From positions 1 through 64,000 of the forward strand of contig NZ_SUGA01000002.1 in assembly GCF_004963255.1 (NCBI RefSeq): a stretch of 64,000 nucleotides of DNA, given 5' to 3'. Made by a program: the position numbers and the translations under genes. This document shows, piece by piece, positions 54,087 through 64,000 of this stretch. The DNA is from Mesorhizobium sp. Its GTDB lineage: Bacteria > Pseudomonadota > Alphaproteobacteria > Rhizobiales > Rhizobiaceae. A model generated the notes under the pieces. The model searched no databases, was not told where the DNA came from, and saw only the letters and a program-made list of their open reading frames with translations. The stretch's first letter is position 1. The number at the start of each line of letters is the position of its first letter.

Positions 54087-54109
54087 TTGTGGACTATATT
54101 TTCCACAGA
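54087..54109 (+). promoter_or_regulatory. Operator/promoter of the Xre-RES pair
   Basis: TGTGGA (54088-54093) and TCCACA (54102-54107) form a perfect inverted repeat separated by 8 bases; the centre contains TATATT, a likely -10 box. It lies just before the antitoxin start (54115). Autorepression by the antitoxin or the complex binding this site is the standard type II arrangement. Confidence 0.65.
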
Positions 54110-54114
54110 AATGA

Positions 54115-54504
54115 ATGGGTGCGCTTATGCAACGTCCAGTCGCGGCCGCGGCGGCGGCCGAAAACGCCGTCATCACCAAGGCCACGCTGCGCGCGGCCGA
54201 TCTGCTCGACATCACCGCCAGGACGCTCGCTTTGGTGATCGGTGTGTCGGAGGCAACGGTCTCGCGCATGCGCAAACAGGAGTTCCTGCTTGAACGCGGC
54301 ACCAAGCCGTTCGAGCTGGCGGTGCTGTTCGTCCGCCTGTTCCGCTCGCTCGACGCCATCGTCGGCGGCGACGAGACTGTGGCGCGGGCATGGCTGAGGA
54401 ATCCCAACATCAGCCTCGACGGCACGCCGCTCGAGAAAATCCTGACCATTGCCGGACTTGTCGATGTCATTGCCTACCTGGACTCCCGGCGCGCTCTCGT
54501 CTGA
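54115..54504 (+). CDS. Xre/MbcA/ParS-type antitoxin (DUF2384)
   Basis: The 129-residue protein has a helix-turn-helix-like segment (LLDITARTLALVIGVSEATV then SRMRKQEF) and a C-terminal DUF2384 part with ELAVLFVRLFRSLDAIVGGD, then ARAWLRNPNISLDGTPLEKI, which binds the RES toxin. It probably neutralises the toxin and represses the operon through the palindrome just upstream. Internal ATG 54127 or ATG 54111 are alternative starts. The last 41 bases overlap the toxin gene. Confidence 0.88.
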   Translation: MGALMQRPVAAAAAAENAVITKATLRAADLLDITARTLALVIGVSEATVSRMRKQEFLLERGTKPFELAVLFVRLFRSLDAIVGGDETVARAWLRNPNISLDGTPLEKILTIAGLVDVIAYLDSRRALV

Positions 54505-55231
54505 GGCCGTCAGGCTCGAAGGCAAATACTGGCGCATGGTGGAGGCGCAGCACCGCGTGTCGACCCTGAAGCTGGTCGACACGCTCGACGAGCAGTCGCT
54601 GCTCGAGGACCTCGTCGAGGACACCAAGCCACATATCCCACTGGAATGCCGCCACCTCCATTATCTGCTGGCGACGCCTTTCCGCTACGGCTCCGTCTAT
54701 CCATACGGCTCGCGCTTCCGCCGCGCGGGCAAGACGAAAGGCGTCTACTACGCGGCCGAGACAGTGCTGACGGCGGTGGCGGAGATGGCCTTCTACCGCT
54801 TGCTGTTCTTTGCGGAGTCGCCGGCGACGCCATGGCCGAACGATGCGGCGGAATACACTGCCTTCGCCGCCGCGATCAAATGCGAGCGCGCGATCGACCT
54901 GACGCGGCCGCCGCTCGATCGCGACGTAAAGGCCTGGACGCTGCCCACCGATTACACCGCCTGTCAGGCGATCGCCGATGTCGCGCGCGAAGCCGAGATA
55001 CAGGCGATCCGCTATCGCTCGGTGCGCGATCCCAAGGGCGCCAACATCGCCTTGTTGACGTGCAAGGGCTTTGCCAAGGCCAGGCCGCTGGAGCCACAGA
55101 CCTGGCGTATCCGGATCGGCTCTTTCGGCCTGCAGGCGATCTGCGAATTCCCCGAAAGGCGGCTGGAATTCTCACGCACCGCTTTTGCCGATCCGCGACT
55201 GGCCGGCATGCGTTGGGAACGCGGCCACTGA
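54464..55231 (+). CDS. RES-domain toxin
   Basis: ATG 54464 gives a 255-residue RES-family toxin (MSLPTWTPGALSSEAVRLEG). Family proteins deplete NAD+ by phosphorolysis or ADP-ribosyl transfer. RES signature residues are present: Arg in TPFRYGSVYPYGSRFRRAG and Glu/Tyr in GVYYAAETVLTAVAEMAFYR, ending with IQAIRYRSVRDPKGANIALL. It overlaps the antitoxin by 41 bases, so translation is coupled. No obvious disruption; the pair is probably functional. Confidence 0.88.
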   Translation: MSLPTWTPGALSSEAVRLEGKYWRMVEAQHRVSTLKLVDTLDEQSLLEDLVEDTKPHIPLECRHLHYLLATPFRYGSVYPYGSRFRRAGKTKGVYYAAETVLTAVAEMAFYRLLFFAESPATPWPNDAAEYTAFAAAIKCERAIDLTRPPLDRDVKAWTLPTDYTACQAIADVAREAEIQAIRYRSVRDPKGANIALLTCKGFAKARPLEPQTWRIRIGSFGLQAICEFPERRLEFSRTAFADPRLAGMRWERGH

Positions 55232-55274
55232 ACTCGGAAAACTCTCTCGAGATTCAGGACGGGCCGGCAGATAG

Positions 55275-55979
55275 CTAAGCCAAAATATTGACCGCCCGCG
55301 CCGCCACCAGGGCGATCGTCAAGAGCGAGATCATCGCTTCGGCCATCATCAGGAGCTTTGCGCGCTGCGTGAGCGGCAAGGTGTCGGTCGGCGAGAAGGC
55401 GGTGGCGTTGGTGAAAGCCAGGAAGAAATAGTCCACAAAGCCCGGCAGCCAGCCTTGTATCTCGCGATCTGGCAGCGTCATTTGCGGGAACAGGAAGTCG
55501 GCCTGCGCGCGCTTGACCAGGCCACAGGTCGGCGGCCCGCCCCTATCCGTGCTCCAGAACCACAGCGCAAAGACGATCACATTTGTGACCCAGATGTTGA
55601 GGGCATCGACAAGCAGCGTGGTGCCGGCGCCGGCGCGCCCTTCCAGCAGCGCTCGCACCAGGAAAACCAACGATCCGCAATTCATGATGCTGATGACGCC
55701 GGTCATCACCAATGCCGTGCGGCGGATGTAGAGGCGCAATTGGCCGACCGCGTACCAATGCTCATGGTCGACTGCCTTGCGCGTCTGCATCTGCGTCCAG
55801 GCTGTCGCCACCGACAAGGGCACCAGCAGTGCCGCCTCGACGGTCGGTGCCAGCCAGCGCGGACCGAAGGACAAATTGTTGATGACCAGAAGCTGAAGAC
55901 AGATGATGACGAGAACCGCCGCGCGCGCCGACCAGAAGTCGAGAGCGCGATGATGGATGACGGCGTGCTGGTGACGCAT
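55275..55979 (-). CDS. Hypothetical integral membrane protein
   Basis: The 234-residue protein has about six hydrophobic helices (AAVLVIICLQLLVINNL, LVMTGVISIMNCGSLVFLV, LNIWVTNVIVFALWFW and others). The C-terminal AKLLMMAEAMISLLTIALVA with FVDYFFLAFTNATAFSPTDT resembles DUF1345-like and channel-pore-like membrane proteins. No biochemical function is known. It is convergent with the RES toxin and divergent from the GT39 gene. Confidence 0.7.
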   Translation of the reverse strand: MRHQHAVIHHRALDFWSARAAVLVIICLQLLVINNLSFGPRWLAPTVEAALLVPLSVATAWTQMQTRKAVDHEHWYAVGQLRLYIRRTALVMTGVISIMNCGSLVFLVRALLEGRAGAGTTLLVDALNIWVTNVIVFALWFWSTDRGGPPTCGLVKRAQADFLFPQMTLPDREIQGWLPGFVDYFFLAFTNATAFSPTDTLPLTQRAKLLMMAEAMISLLTIALVAARAVNILA

Positions 55980-56179
55980 GGAGACACCTGTATGGCTAAA
56001 CCGCGGCGCCTTGGGAGGCGGACCGGCTCAACCAACATTCAGCCGGCCACGGTTCTGCCCGAAGCGCCGGCGACGGGTTCCATCGCAATCTTGGTTTTAC
56101 AATGTTGCGGCAGCATACATTTTCGTAAGCTTTTGCTATCGGACTGTTCAGAAATCCGCCGGTGTGGTTTTAGGCCCGC

Positions 56180-57760
56180 ATGTCGAGAACCAGCGAATCC
56201 GTTGATCTTTGGACGGCGGCAGCCGCCGCGGAAGGCAATCCGCCTTCGATCTGGAACGGACTGATCCGGCATCCATGGCGATTGCTGGCGCTTTTGTGCC
56301 TCACGCAGATCGCTTGCTGGACCGTCATGCCGGCGCTCGTCAACGTGGGGCCGCCATACGACGTCGTCGAGGGGTTCATGTGGGGCCGCGAGTGGGTTCT
56401 GCTGACCTACAAACACCCACAACTGCCCTGCTGGCTGCTTGAGATCAGCCATCTCCTGACCGGCTCGTTCCGCTGGCCGCAATATATGCTTTCGCAACTG
56501 CTGGTCTCGACGACCTTCGTCCTGGTCTACCTTCTCGCGCGCGACATCATGGGTTCGACCCGCGCTCTCGCCGCGGTGTTGCTGATGCCCTCGATCTACT
56601 TCTTTGGCTGGCCGACCCCGCAATTCAACCACGACTATGCGCAGATGCCTTTCTGGGCCGGCATCTCATGGCTATTGTGGCGCGCGGCGCGCGACGGACG
56701 GCCCGGCTGGTGGCTCGCCCTCGGCGTCGTCTCCGGCCTGGGACTCTACGCCAAGTTCTCGACGGCTTTGCTGCTGGTTTTCGGCGGCATCTGGCTCTTG
56801 TACGATAGCCGTGCCCGGAGCCGGCTCGCCACCCCATGGCCGTGGCTTGGCCTTGCGGTTTTCCTTGGCATCGCGGCGCCGCTGGCGGTCGAGCTTTTCC
56901 GACTCGATTTCCTGCCGCTGACCTACGCCGCGCACCGCAACGAATGGGTCCTCGCCCACCGCGCCCGGCTTTACTATATCGGCGTCCAGCTTGCCGGGCT
57001 TTCCGCTGTTCCCGTCGTTCTTGCTCTGTCCGGCCTGCTGCGGCGGCGAGCAAGCCCCGCGCAGGAGCCCTTGCAGACTCAGCCGGCTCCCGAGCGACGC
57101 GCTATTATCTACCTGGCATGGATGGGTCTGGGGCCAGCACTCCTCATCATGATCGCCTCGCTGCTCACAGGCACCGGCGAGTCCTGGGGCGCGACGATGT
57201 ACAATCTCGTGGGCGTCCTGGCGATCGCGCTCCTGGGCCACCGGCTGGGAGCGACGGAATTACGCCGGTTGACGGTGCTGGCCCTGCTATGCGTGGTCGC
57301 CGTATCGAGCGCCTACGCCGTCACCCGCTGGACCGGCTGCAACGTCCGCGGTCGCCTGCAGCCGATGTGCTGGCCGGCGCAATCGATTTCACGGACGGCC
57401 GAGACGATCTGGCATGAGGCGGTGCCCGGGCCGTTGGGCATTGTCGGCGGCGAAGACGGCGTGGCCCGGCTCGCCGGGCTGGAGGCCGCGGACCAGCCTT
57501 CCATCTTCACGATGCTCGACAGGCGTCTCGCGCCATGGATCACCGACCAGCGCCTGCGGGATCAGGGAATGCTGCTGGTATGGCCAAAAGGCTGGCCACT
57601 CACGCCGCAGCAATTGGCCTGGACCGACGGCCTGCCGGTCAAAACGGTGTCTTTCGACTGGTCGCTCAGGGCGCCGCCCCTGGAGATCAACTTTGCCGTC
57701 ATTCCACCCGGCGGATCGAGTTTCCCGGGAGACCCGCCCGGGCCACCCGACCCGGAATGA
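56180..57760 (+). CDS. GT39-family (ArnT/PMT-like) membrane glycosyltransferase
   Basis: The 526-residue protein has about eleven transmembrane helices and the GT39-type first periplasmic loop VNVGPPYDVVEGFMWGREWV, where the acidic residue after the first helix is catalytic, then KHPQLPCWLLEISHLLTGSF. The family transfers sugars from polyprenyl phosphate to lipid A, proteins or other acceptors on the periplasmic side. The acceptor is unknown. ATG 56180 has no strong ribosome site. A palindromic repeat lies at its end. Confidence 0.82.
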   Translation: MSRTSESVDLWTAAAAAEGNPPSIWNGLIRHPWRLLALLCLTQIACWTVMPALVNVGPPYDVVEGFMWGREWVLLTYKHPQLPCWLLEISHLLTGSFRWPQYMLSQLLVSTTFVLVYLLARDIMGSTRALAAVLLMPSIYFFGWPTPQFNHDYAQMPFWAGISWLLWRAARDGRPGWWLALGVVSGLGLYAKFSTALLLVFGGIWLLYDSRARSRLATPWPWLGLAVFLGIAAPLAVELFRLDFLPLTYAAHRNEWVLAHRARLYYIGVQLAGLSAVPVVLALSGLLRRRASPAQEPLQTQPAPERRAIIYLAWMGLGPALLIMIASLLTGTGESWGATMYNLVGVLAIALLGHRLGATELRRLTVLALLCVVAVSSAYAVTRWTGCNVRGRLQPMCWPAQSISRTAETIWHEAVPGPLGIVGGEDGVARLAGLEAADQPSIFTMLDRRLAPWITDQRLRDQGMLLVWPKGWPLTPQQLAWTDGLPVKTVSFDWSLRAPPLEINFAVIPPGGSSFPGDPPGPPDPE

Positions 57761-57765
57761 CCGGC

Positions 57766-57873
57766 TAAAGCATGTCTCCCGAAAGTGGGAACCGGTTTCG
57801 GGACAAAGACATGCATAAAATCAAAAACCTAAAGCGGTATGGAGCGAATCTGAAAGATCGCGACGCGCTTTAG
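57766..57873. repeat. RIME-like composite palindromic repeat
   Basis: Module 1 runs from AGCATGTCTCCC to GACATGC with core GAAAGTGGGAACCGGTTTCGGG. Module 2 (57830-57873) is a second palindrome with CTAAAGCG and CGCTTTAG ends and a CGCGACGCG centre. The core is shared with the copy at 24096. It lies between the GT39 gene and the DAHP synthase terminator. Confidence 0.8.
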
Positions 57874-57900
57874 GCTTGATCCGCCCGCCTGAATTGAAAA

Positions 57901-57921
57901 GGCGCCGGTTTCGCCGGCGCC
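57901..57921 (-). terminator. Rho-independent terminator of the DAHP synthase gene
   Basis: Arms GGCGCCGG and CCGGCGCC with a 5-base loop; the minus strand continues TTTTC. It lies 28 bases past the stop of the DAHP synthase gene. Confidence 0.8.
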
Positions 57922-57948
57922 TGCAATGATCAAATGCCGGGGCGCTGC

Positions 57949-59322
57949 TCAGGCATTGGCAACCTGCTTGTGCTGGATCGGATGGCTCTTCTTGAGCAGG
58001 TCCGAGACCAGGAAGGCGAGCTCGATCGCCTGGTCCGCATTAAGGCGCGGATCGCAATGGGTATGATAGCGGTCGTGCAGGTCCTCGGCCGTGATGGCGC
58101 GGGCCCCGCCGGTGCATTCGGTGACGTTCTTGCCGGTCATCTCGACATGGATGCCACCCGGATGCGTGCCTTCGGCGCGATGTACCTCGAAGAAGGTCTG
58201 CACTTCCTTGAGAATTCGGTCGAACGGCCGCGTCTTGTAGCCGGCCGCCTCGATGGTGTTGCCATGCATCGGATCGGACGACCACACGACGCTGCGGCCT
58301 TCCTTCTTCACCGCCCGCACCAGCTTTGGCAGGTGCTCGGCAACCTTGTCGGAGCCGAAGCGCGCAATCAGCGTCAATCGTCCAGGCTCATTCTCGGGAT
58401 TGAGTAGGTCGATCAATTCCAGCAAACCATCCGGCGTCAGCGAAGGTCCGCATTTCAGGCCAAGCGGGTTCTTGATGCCGCGGCAATATTCGACATGGGC
58501 ATGGTCGGGCTGGCGGGTGCGATCGCCGATCCAGATCATGTGGCCCGACGTCGCGTACCAGTCGCCGGAGGTGGAATCGACACGCGTCAGGGCTTCCTCG
58601 TAACCGAGCAGCAGTGCCTCGTGGCTGGTGTAGAAATCGGTCTCGCGCAGCGCGAAATTGGTTTCCGACGTGATGCCGACCGCGCGCATGAATTCCATCG
58701 TCTCGGTTATGCGGTTGGCGAGCGATTCATATTTCTCGCCCTGGGGGCTGTCGGCGACGAAGCCCAGCATCCAGCGATGCACGTTCTCCAGGCTGGCGTA
58801 GCCGCCCTGCGCGAAGGCGCGCAGAAGGTTGAGCGTCGCGGCCGACTGGCGGTAGGCCATCTCCTGCCGGGCGGGATCCGGGATGCGCGACCTGGCGTCG
58901 AACTCAATGCCGTTGATGATGTCGCCGCGATAGCTCGGCAATGTCACCCCGCCCTTGGTCTCGTTGTCCGAGGAACGCGGCTTGGCGAACTGGCCGGCGA
59001 CGCGGCCGACCTTCACCACCGGCTGTGCGCCGGCAAAGGTGAGCACCACCGACATCTGCAGGAAGACGCGGAAGAAGTCGCGGATGTTGTCGGCGCCATG
59101 CTCGGCAAAGCTCTCGGCGCAGTCGCCGCCTTGCAGCAGGAAGGCTTCGCCGGCGGCGACCGCCGCCAGCTGCTTCTTCAGCTTGCGCGCCTCACCGGCA
59201 AAAACCAGCGGCGGGAATGTGGCGAGCTGGGCTTCCGTCGCCTTCAGCGCGGCAAGGTCCGGATAGGCCGGAACCTGCTTGATCGGCTTCTCTCTCCACG
59301 AATTCGGCGACCATTTCGTCAT
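57949..59322 (-). CDS. aroG: 3-deoxy-7-phosphoheptulonate synthase, class II
   Basis: The 457-residue plant-type DAHP synthase condenses phosphoenolpyruvate with erythrose-4-phosphate, the first step of the shikimate pathway. Metal and substrate residues are in [11 protein letters not shown] (Cys ligand), [36 protein letters not shown] and [16 protein letters not shown] (Glu). Length is standard for class II. ATG 59322 ([13 protein letters not shown]) is chosen. The symbol is by common use in the genus. It is monocistronic, with its own terminator. Confidence 0.93.
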   Translation of the reverse strand: MTKWSPNSWREKPIKQVPAYPDLAALKATEAQLATFPPLVFAGEARKLKKQLAAVAAGEAFLLQGGDCAESFAEHGADNIRDFFRVFLQMSVVLTFAGAQPVVKVGRVAGQFAKPRSSDNETKGGVTLPSYRGDIINGIEFDARSRIPDPARQEMAYRQSAATLNLLRAFAQGGYASLENVHRWMLGFVADSPQGEKYESLANRITETMEFMRAVGITSETNFALRETDFYTSHEALLLGYEEALTRVDSTSGDWYATSGHMIWIGDRTRQPDHAHVEYCRGIKNPLGLKCGPSLTPDGLLELIDLLNPENEPGRLTLIARFGSDKVAEHLPKLVRAVKKEGRSVVWSSDPMHGNTIEAAGYKTRPFDRILKEVQTFFEVHRAEGTHPGGIHVEMTGKNVTECTGGARAITAEDLHDRYHTHCDPRLNADQAIELAFLVSDLLKKSHPIQHKQVANA

Positions 59323-59457
59323 CGCTGCACCCAATACTCTTCTCGGCGAGCGCCCGTGCCCGCTATTTTCGCCCCAACAGAGGTCGCGGCTCCTTACACG
59401 AAGCCGACTGGCTATTCTAGCCGGGTTTTTCAGCGGTGGCGAATGGTCGGGGTGCTG

Positions 59458-62955
<3,498 letters not shown>

Positions 62956-62968
62956 GGATAGGCGTTTT

Positions 62969-63256
62969 TCAAAATGTCATGGTCCGGCGCGACGCCATGA
63001 TTTTCCGCAGCACCGCGCAATCGATATCGGGCGGAACCGGGTGCTCGCCGGTGACCATCGGCAGGAAATCGGTGTCGGAAATTTCGAGAAGCCTCTCATA
63101 TTGGTCGATTTCATCGCCGGTCAAGGCGCCGATCTCGGCGTCGGCGAAGGAGCCGAGGATCAGGTCCATCTCGCGCATGCCGCGATGCCAGGAGCGGAAC
63201 AGGAGCTTGCGGCGCCGGGCATCCAACCCCTCGCTTGATCGCTGTGTTCCGGTCAT
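62969..63256 (-). CDS. sdhE: FAD assembly factor SdhE
   Basis: The 95-residue protein inserts FAD into the flavoprotein of succinate dehydrogenase. It has the conserved RSWHRGMREMDLILGSF containing the R-G-x-x-E motif and the family's C-terminal helix. Length matches SdhE/SDHAF2. It lies directly upstream of mfd on the same strand (13-base gap) and divergent from recG by 92 bases, an arrangement common in alphaproteobacteria. Confidence 0.92.
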   Translation of the reverse strand: MTGTQRSSEGLDARRRKLLFRSWHRGMREMDLILGSFADAEIGALTGDEIDQYERLLEISDTDFLPMVTGEHPVPPDIDCAVLRKIMASRRTMTF

Positions 63257-63348
63257 GGCACGCTATCCCTGTTCGAAGCGGCGCATATAGCGTGGATAGA
63301 GACCGGTGTCAGCCTTGCGCTGCCGCCGTCGCGACATAAGCTGACACG

Positions 63349-64000
63349 ATGCGTCCCACCATCCTCGATCCGTTGTTCGTCCCGATCACTTCGCTCGCCG
63401 GCGTCGGCCCGAAGGTCGGCTTGCTGATCGAGCGTGTCGTGCCGGCCGATCTCGGCGATCGCGCCGCGCGCGCCGCCGATCTTCTGTTCTTGCTGCCCAA
63501 CAGCGTGATCGACCGCCGCAACCGGCCCGGCATCGCGCTGTCGGCCGAGGGCCAGATCGTCACGCTGGAAGTGAGGGTGGATCGCCACCAGCCGCCCCCG
63601 CGCGGGAACAGGTCGGTGCCGTACCGCGTCTACGCCCATGACGACACCGGCGAGGTCGCGCTGACCTTCTTCCATGCCCATGCCGCCTATCTGCAGAAGA
63701 TGCTCCCCGAAGGAGAGCGTGTGGTGATCTCCGGCCGTATGGAGTGGTTCAACGGCCGCCCGACCATGGTCCATCCGGACCATATCGCGCCAATCGACGA
63801 GGCCGAGGGCCTGCCGCTGGTCGAACCGGTCTACCCGCTGACCGCCGGCCTGTCTGCCAAGGTGCTGCGCCGCGCCATCGGCCAGGCGCTGGGCCGCCTG
63901 CCGCAACTGCCGGAGTGGCAGGATGACGCCTTCATGCGCCGCCATACCTTCCCGTCCTTCGGCGACGCGCTCGCCCGCGTCCATCACCCGAAGGACCCGA
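63349..64000 (+). CDS. recG: ATP-dependent DNA helicase RecG, 5' part (cut by the window edge)
   Basis: From ATG 63349 the frame stays open to the end: MRPTILDPLFVPITSLAGVG and then PKVGLLIERVVPADLGDR, followed by DLLFLLPNSVIDRRN and the OB-fold wedge EVALTFFHAHAAYLQKMLPE and GERVVISGRMEWFNGRPTMV. These are the N-terminal helical and wedge domains of RecG, which regresses stalled replication forks. The helicase motifs lie beyond the window. About 217 of roughly 700 residues are present. It is divergent from sdhE-mfd. Confidence 0.92.
   Translation, partial: MRPTILDPLFVPITSLAGVGPKVGLLIERVVPADLGDRAARAADLLFLLPNSVIDRRNRPGIALSAEGQIVTLEVRVDRHQPPPRGNRSVPYRVYAHDDTGEVALTFFHAHAAYLQKMLPEGERVVISGRMEWFNGRPTMVHPDHIAPIDEAEGLPLVEPVYPLTAGLSAKVLRRAIGQALGRLPQLPEWQDDAFMRRHTFPSFGDALARVHHPKDP

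Overview
The window looks like the chromosome of a high-GC alphaproteobacterium of the order Hyphomicrobiales. Mesorhizobium or a close relative is the best guess, inferred from the small proteins (DUF3126, DUF982, DUF2188, DUF2218), the clpP-clpX-lon-hupB block, class II DAHP synthase, an Xre-RES pair and palindromic intergenic mosaic repeats of the kind common in rhizobia. Coding density is high. Most long opposite-strand reading frames are GC-driven shadows of real genes.

Layout. Positions 1-4600 are accessory DNA. The first 2.1 kb is the right end of an element whose border is a 50-bp 3' fragment of tRNA-Asp (2094-2143). It carries a two-gene unit with one secreted helical protein. Next come a decayed AraC C-terminus, small orphan genes (one a 32-residue peptide with a lasso-type YxxPxL leader motif), a DUF1508 protein, and a degraded copy of the 3' end of ribokinase. 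This copy flanks an AT-rich gene for a solitary proteasome-like Ntn hydrolase.

From 4.6 to 13.9 kb lies a sugar-uptake and catabolism locus. Ribokinase, a FucU-type mutarotase and an ABC ATPase run leftward, diverging from a Tat-exported binding protein and two permeases. A creatininase-family protein, a SIS-domain protein and a D-threo-aldose-dehydrogenase-like reductase follow. A promoter whose 17-bp spacer contains a perfect 12-bp palindrome probably controls it.

From 13.9 to 19.3 kb is the proteostasis block hupB, lon, clpX, clpP (all leftward). From 19.7 to 44.9 kb is mixed housekeeping: cysE, threonine ammonia-lyase, gloA, two tandem lipoprotein hydrolases, an adenine deaminase broken by a frameshift, an outer-membrane protein, tRNA-Leu(UAA), two Nudix enzymes, an old-yellow-enzyme homologue, gpt and several DUF proteins. 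Copies of the intergenic repeats are scattered through it.

From 45 to 64 kb lie an MsbA-like ABC exporter preceded by a possible 13-codon leader peptide and a hairpin over its start, nadE, a tag-type glycosylase, DUF1003-DedA, dgkA, a diguanylate cyclase, an Xre-RES toxin-antitoxin pair with a clear operator, a GT39 membrane protein, class II DAHP synthase, mfd, sdhE and the 5' part of recG.

The most promising unusual items are the proteasome-like gene with its duplicated ribokinase end, the tRNA-Asp island border, the orphan RiPP-like peptide, the leader-peptide arrangement before the exporter, and the palindrome inside the sugar promoter. No complete new multi-gene system is evident; these are leads.
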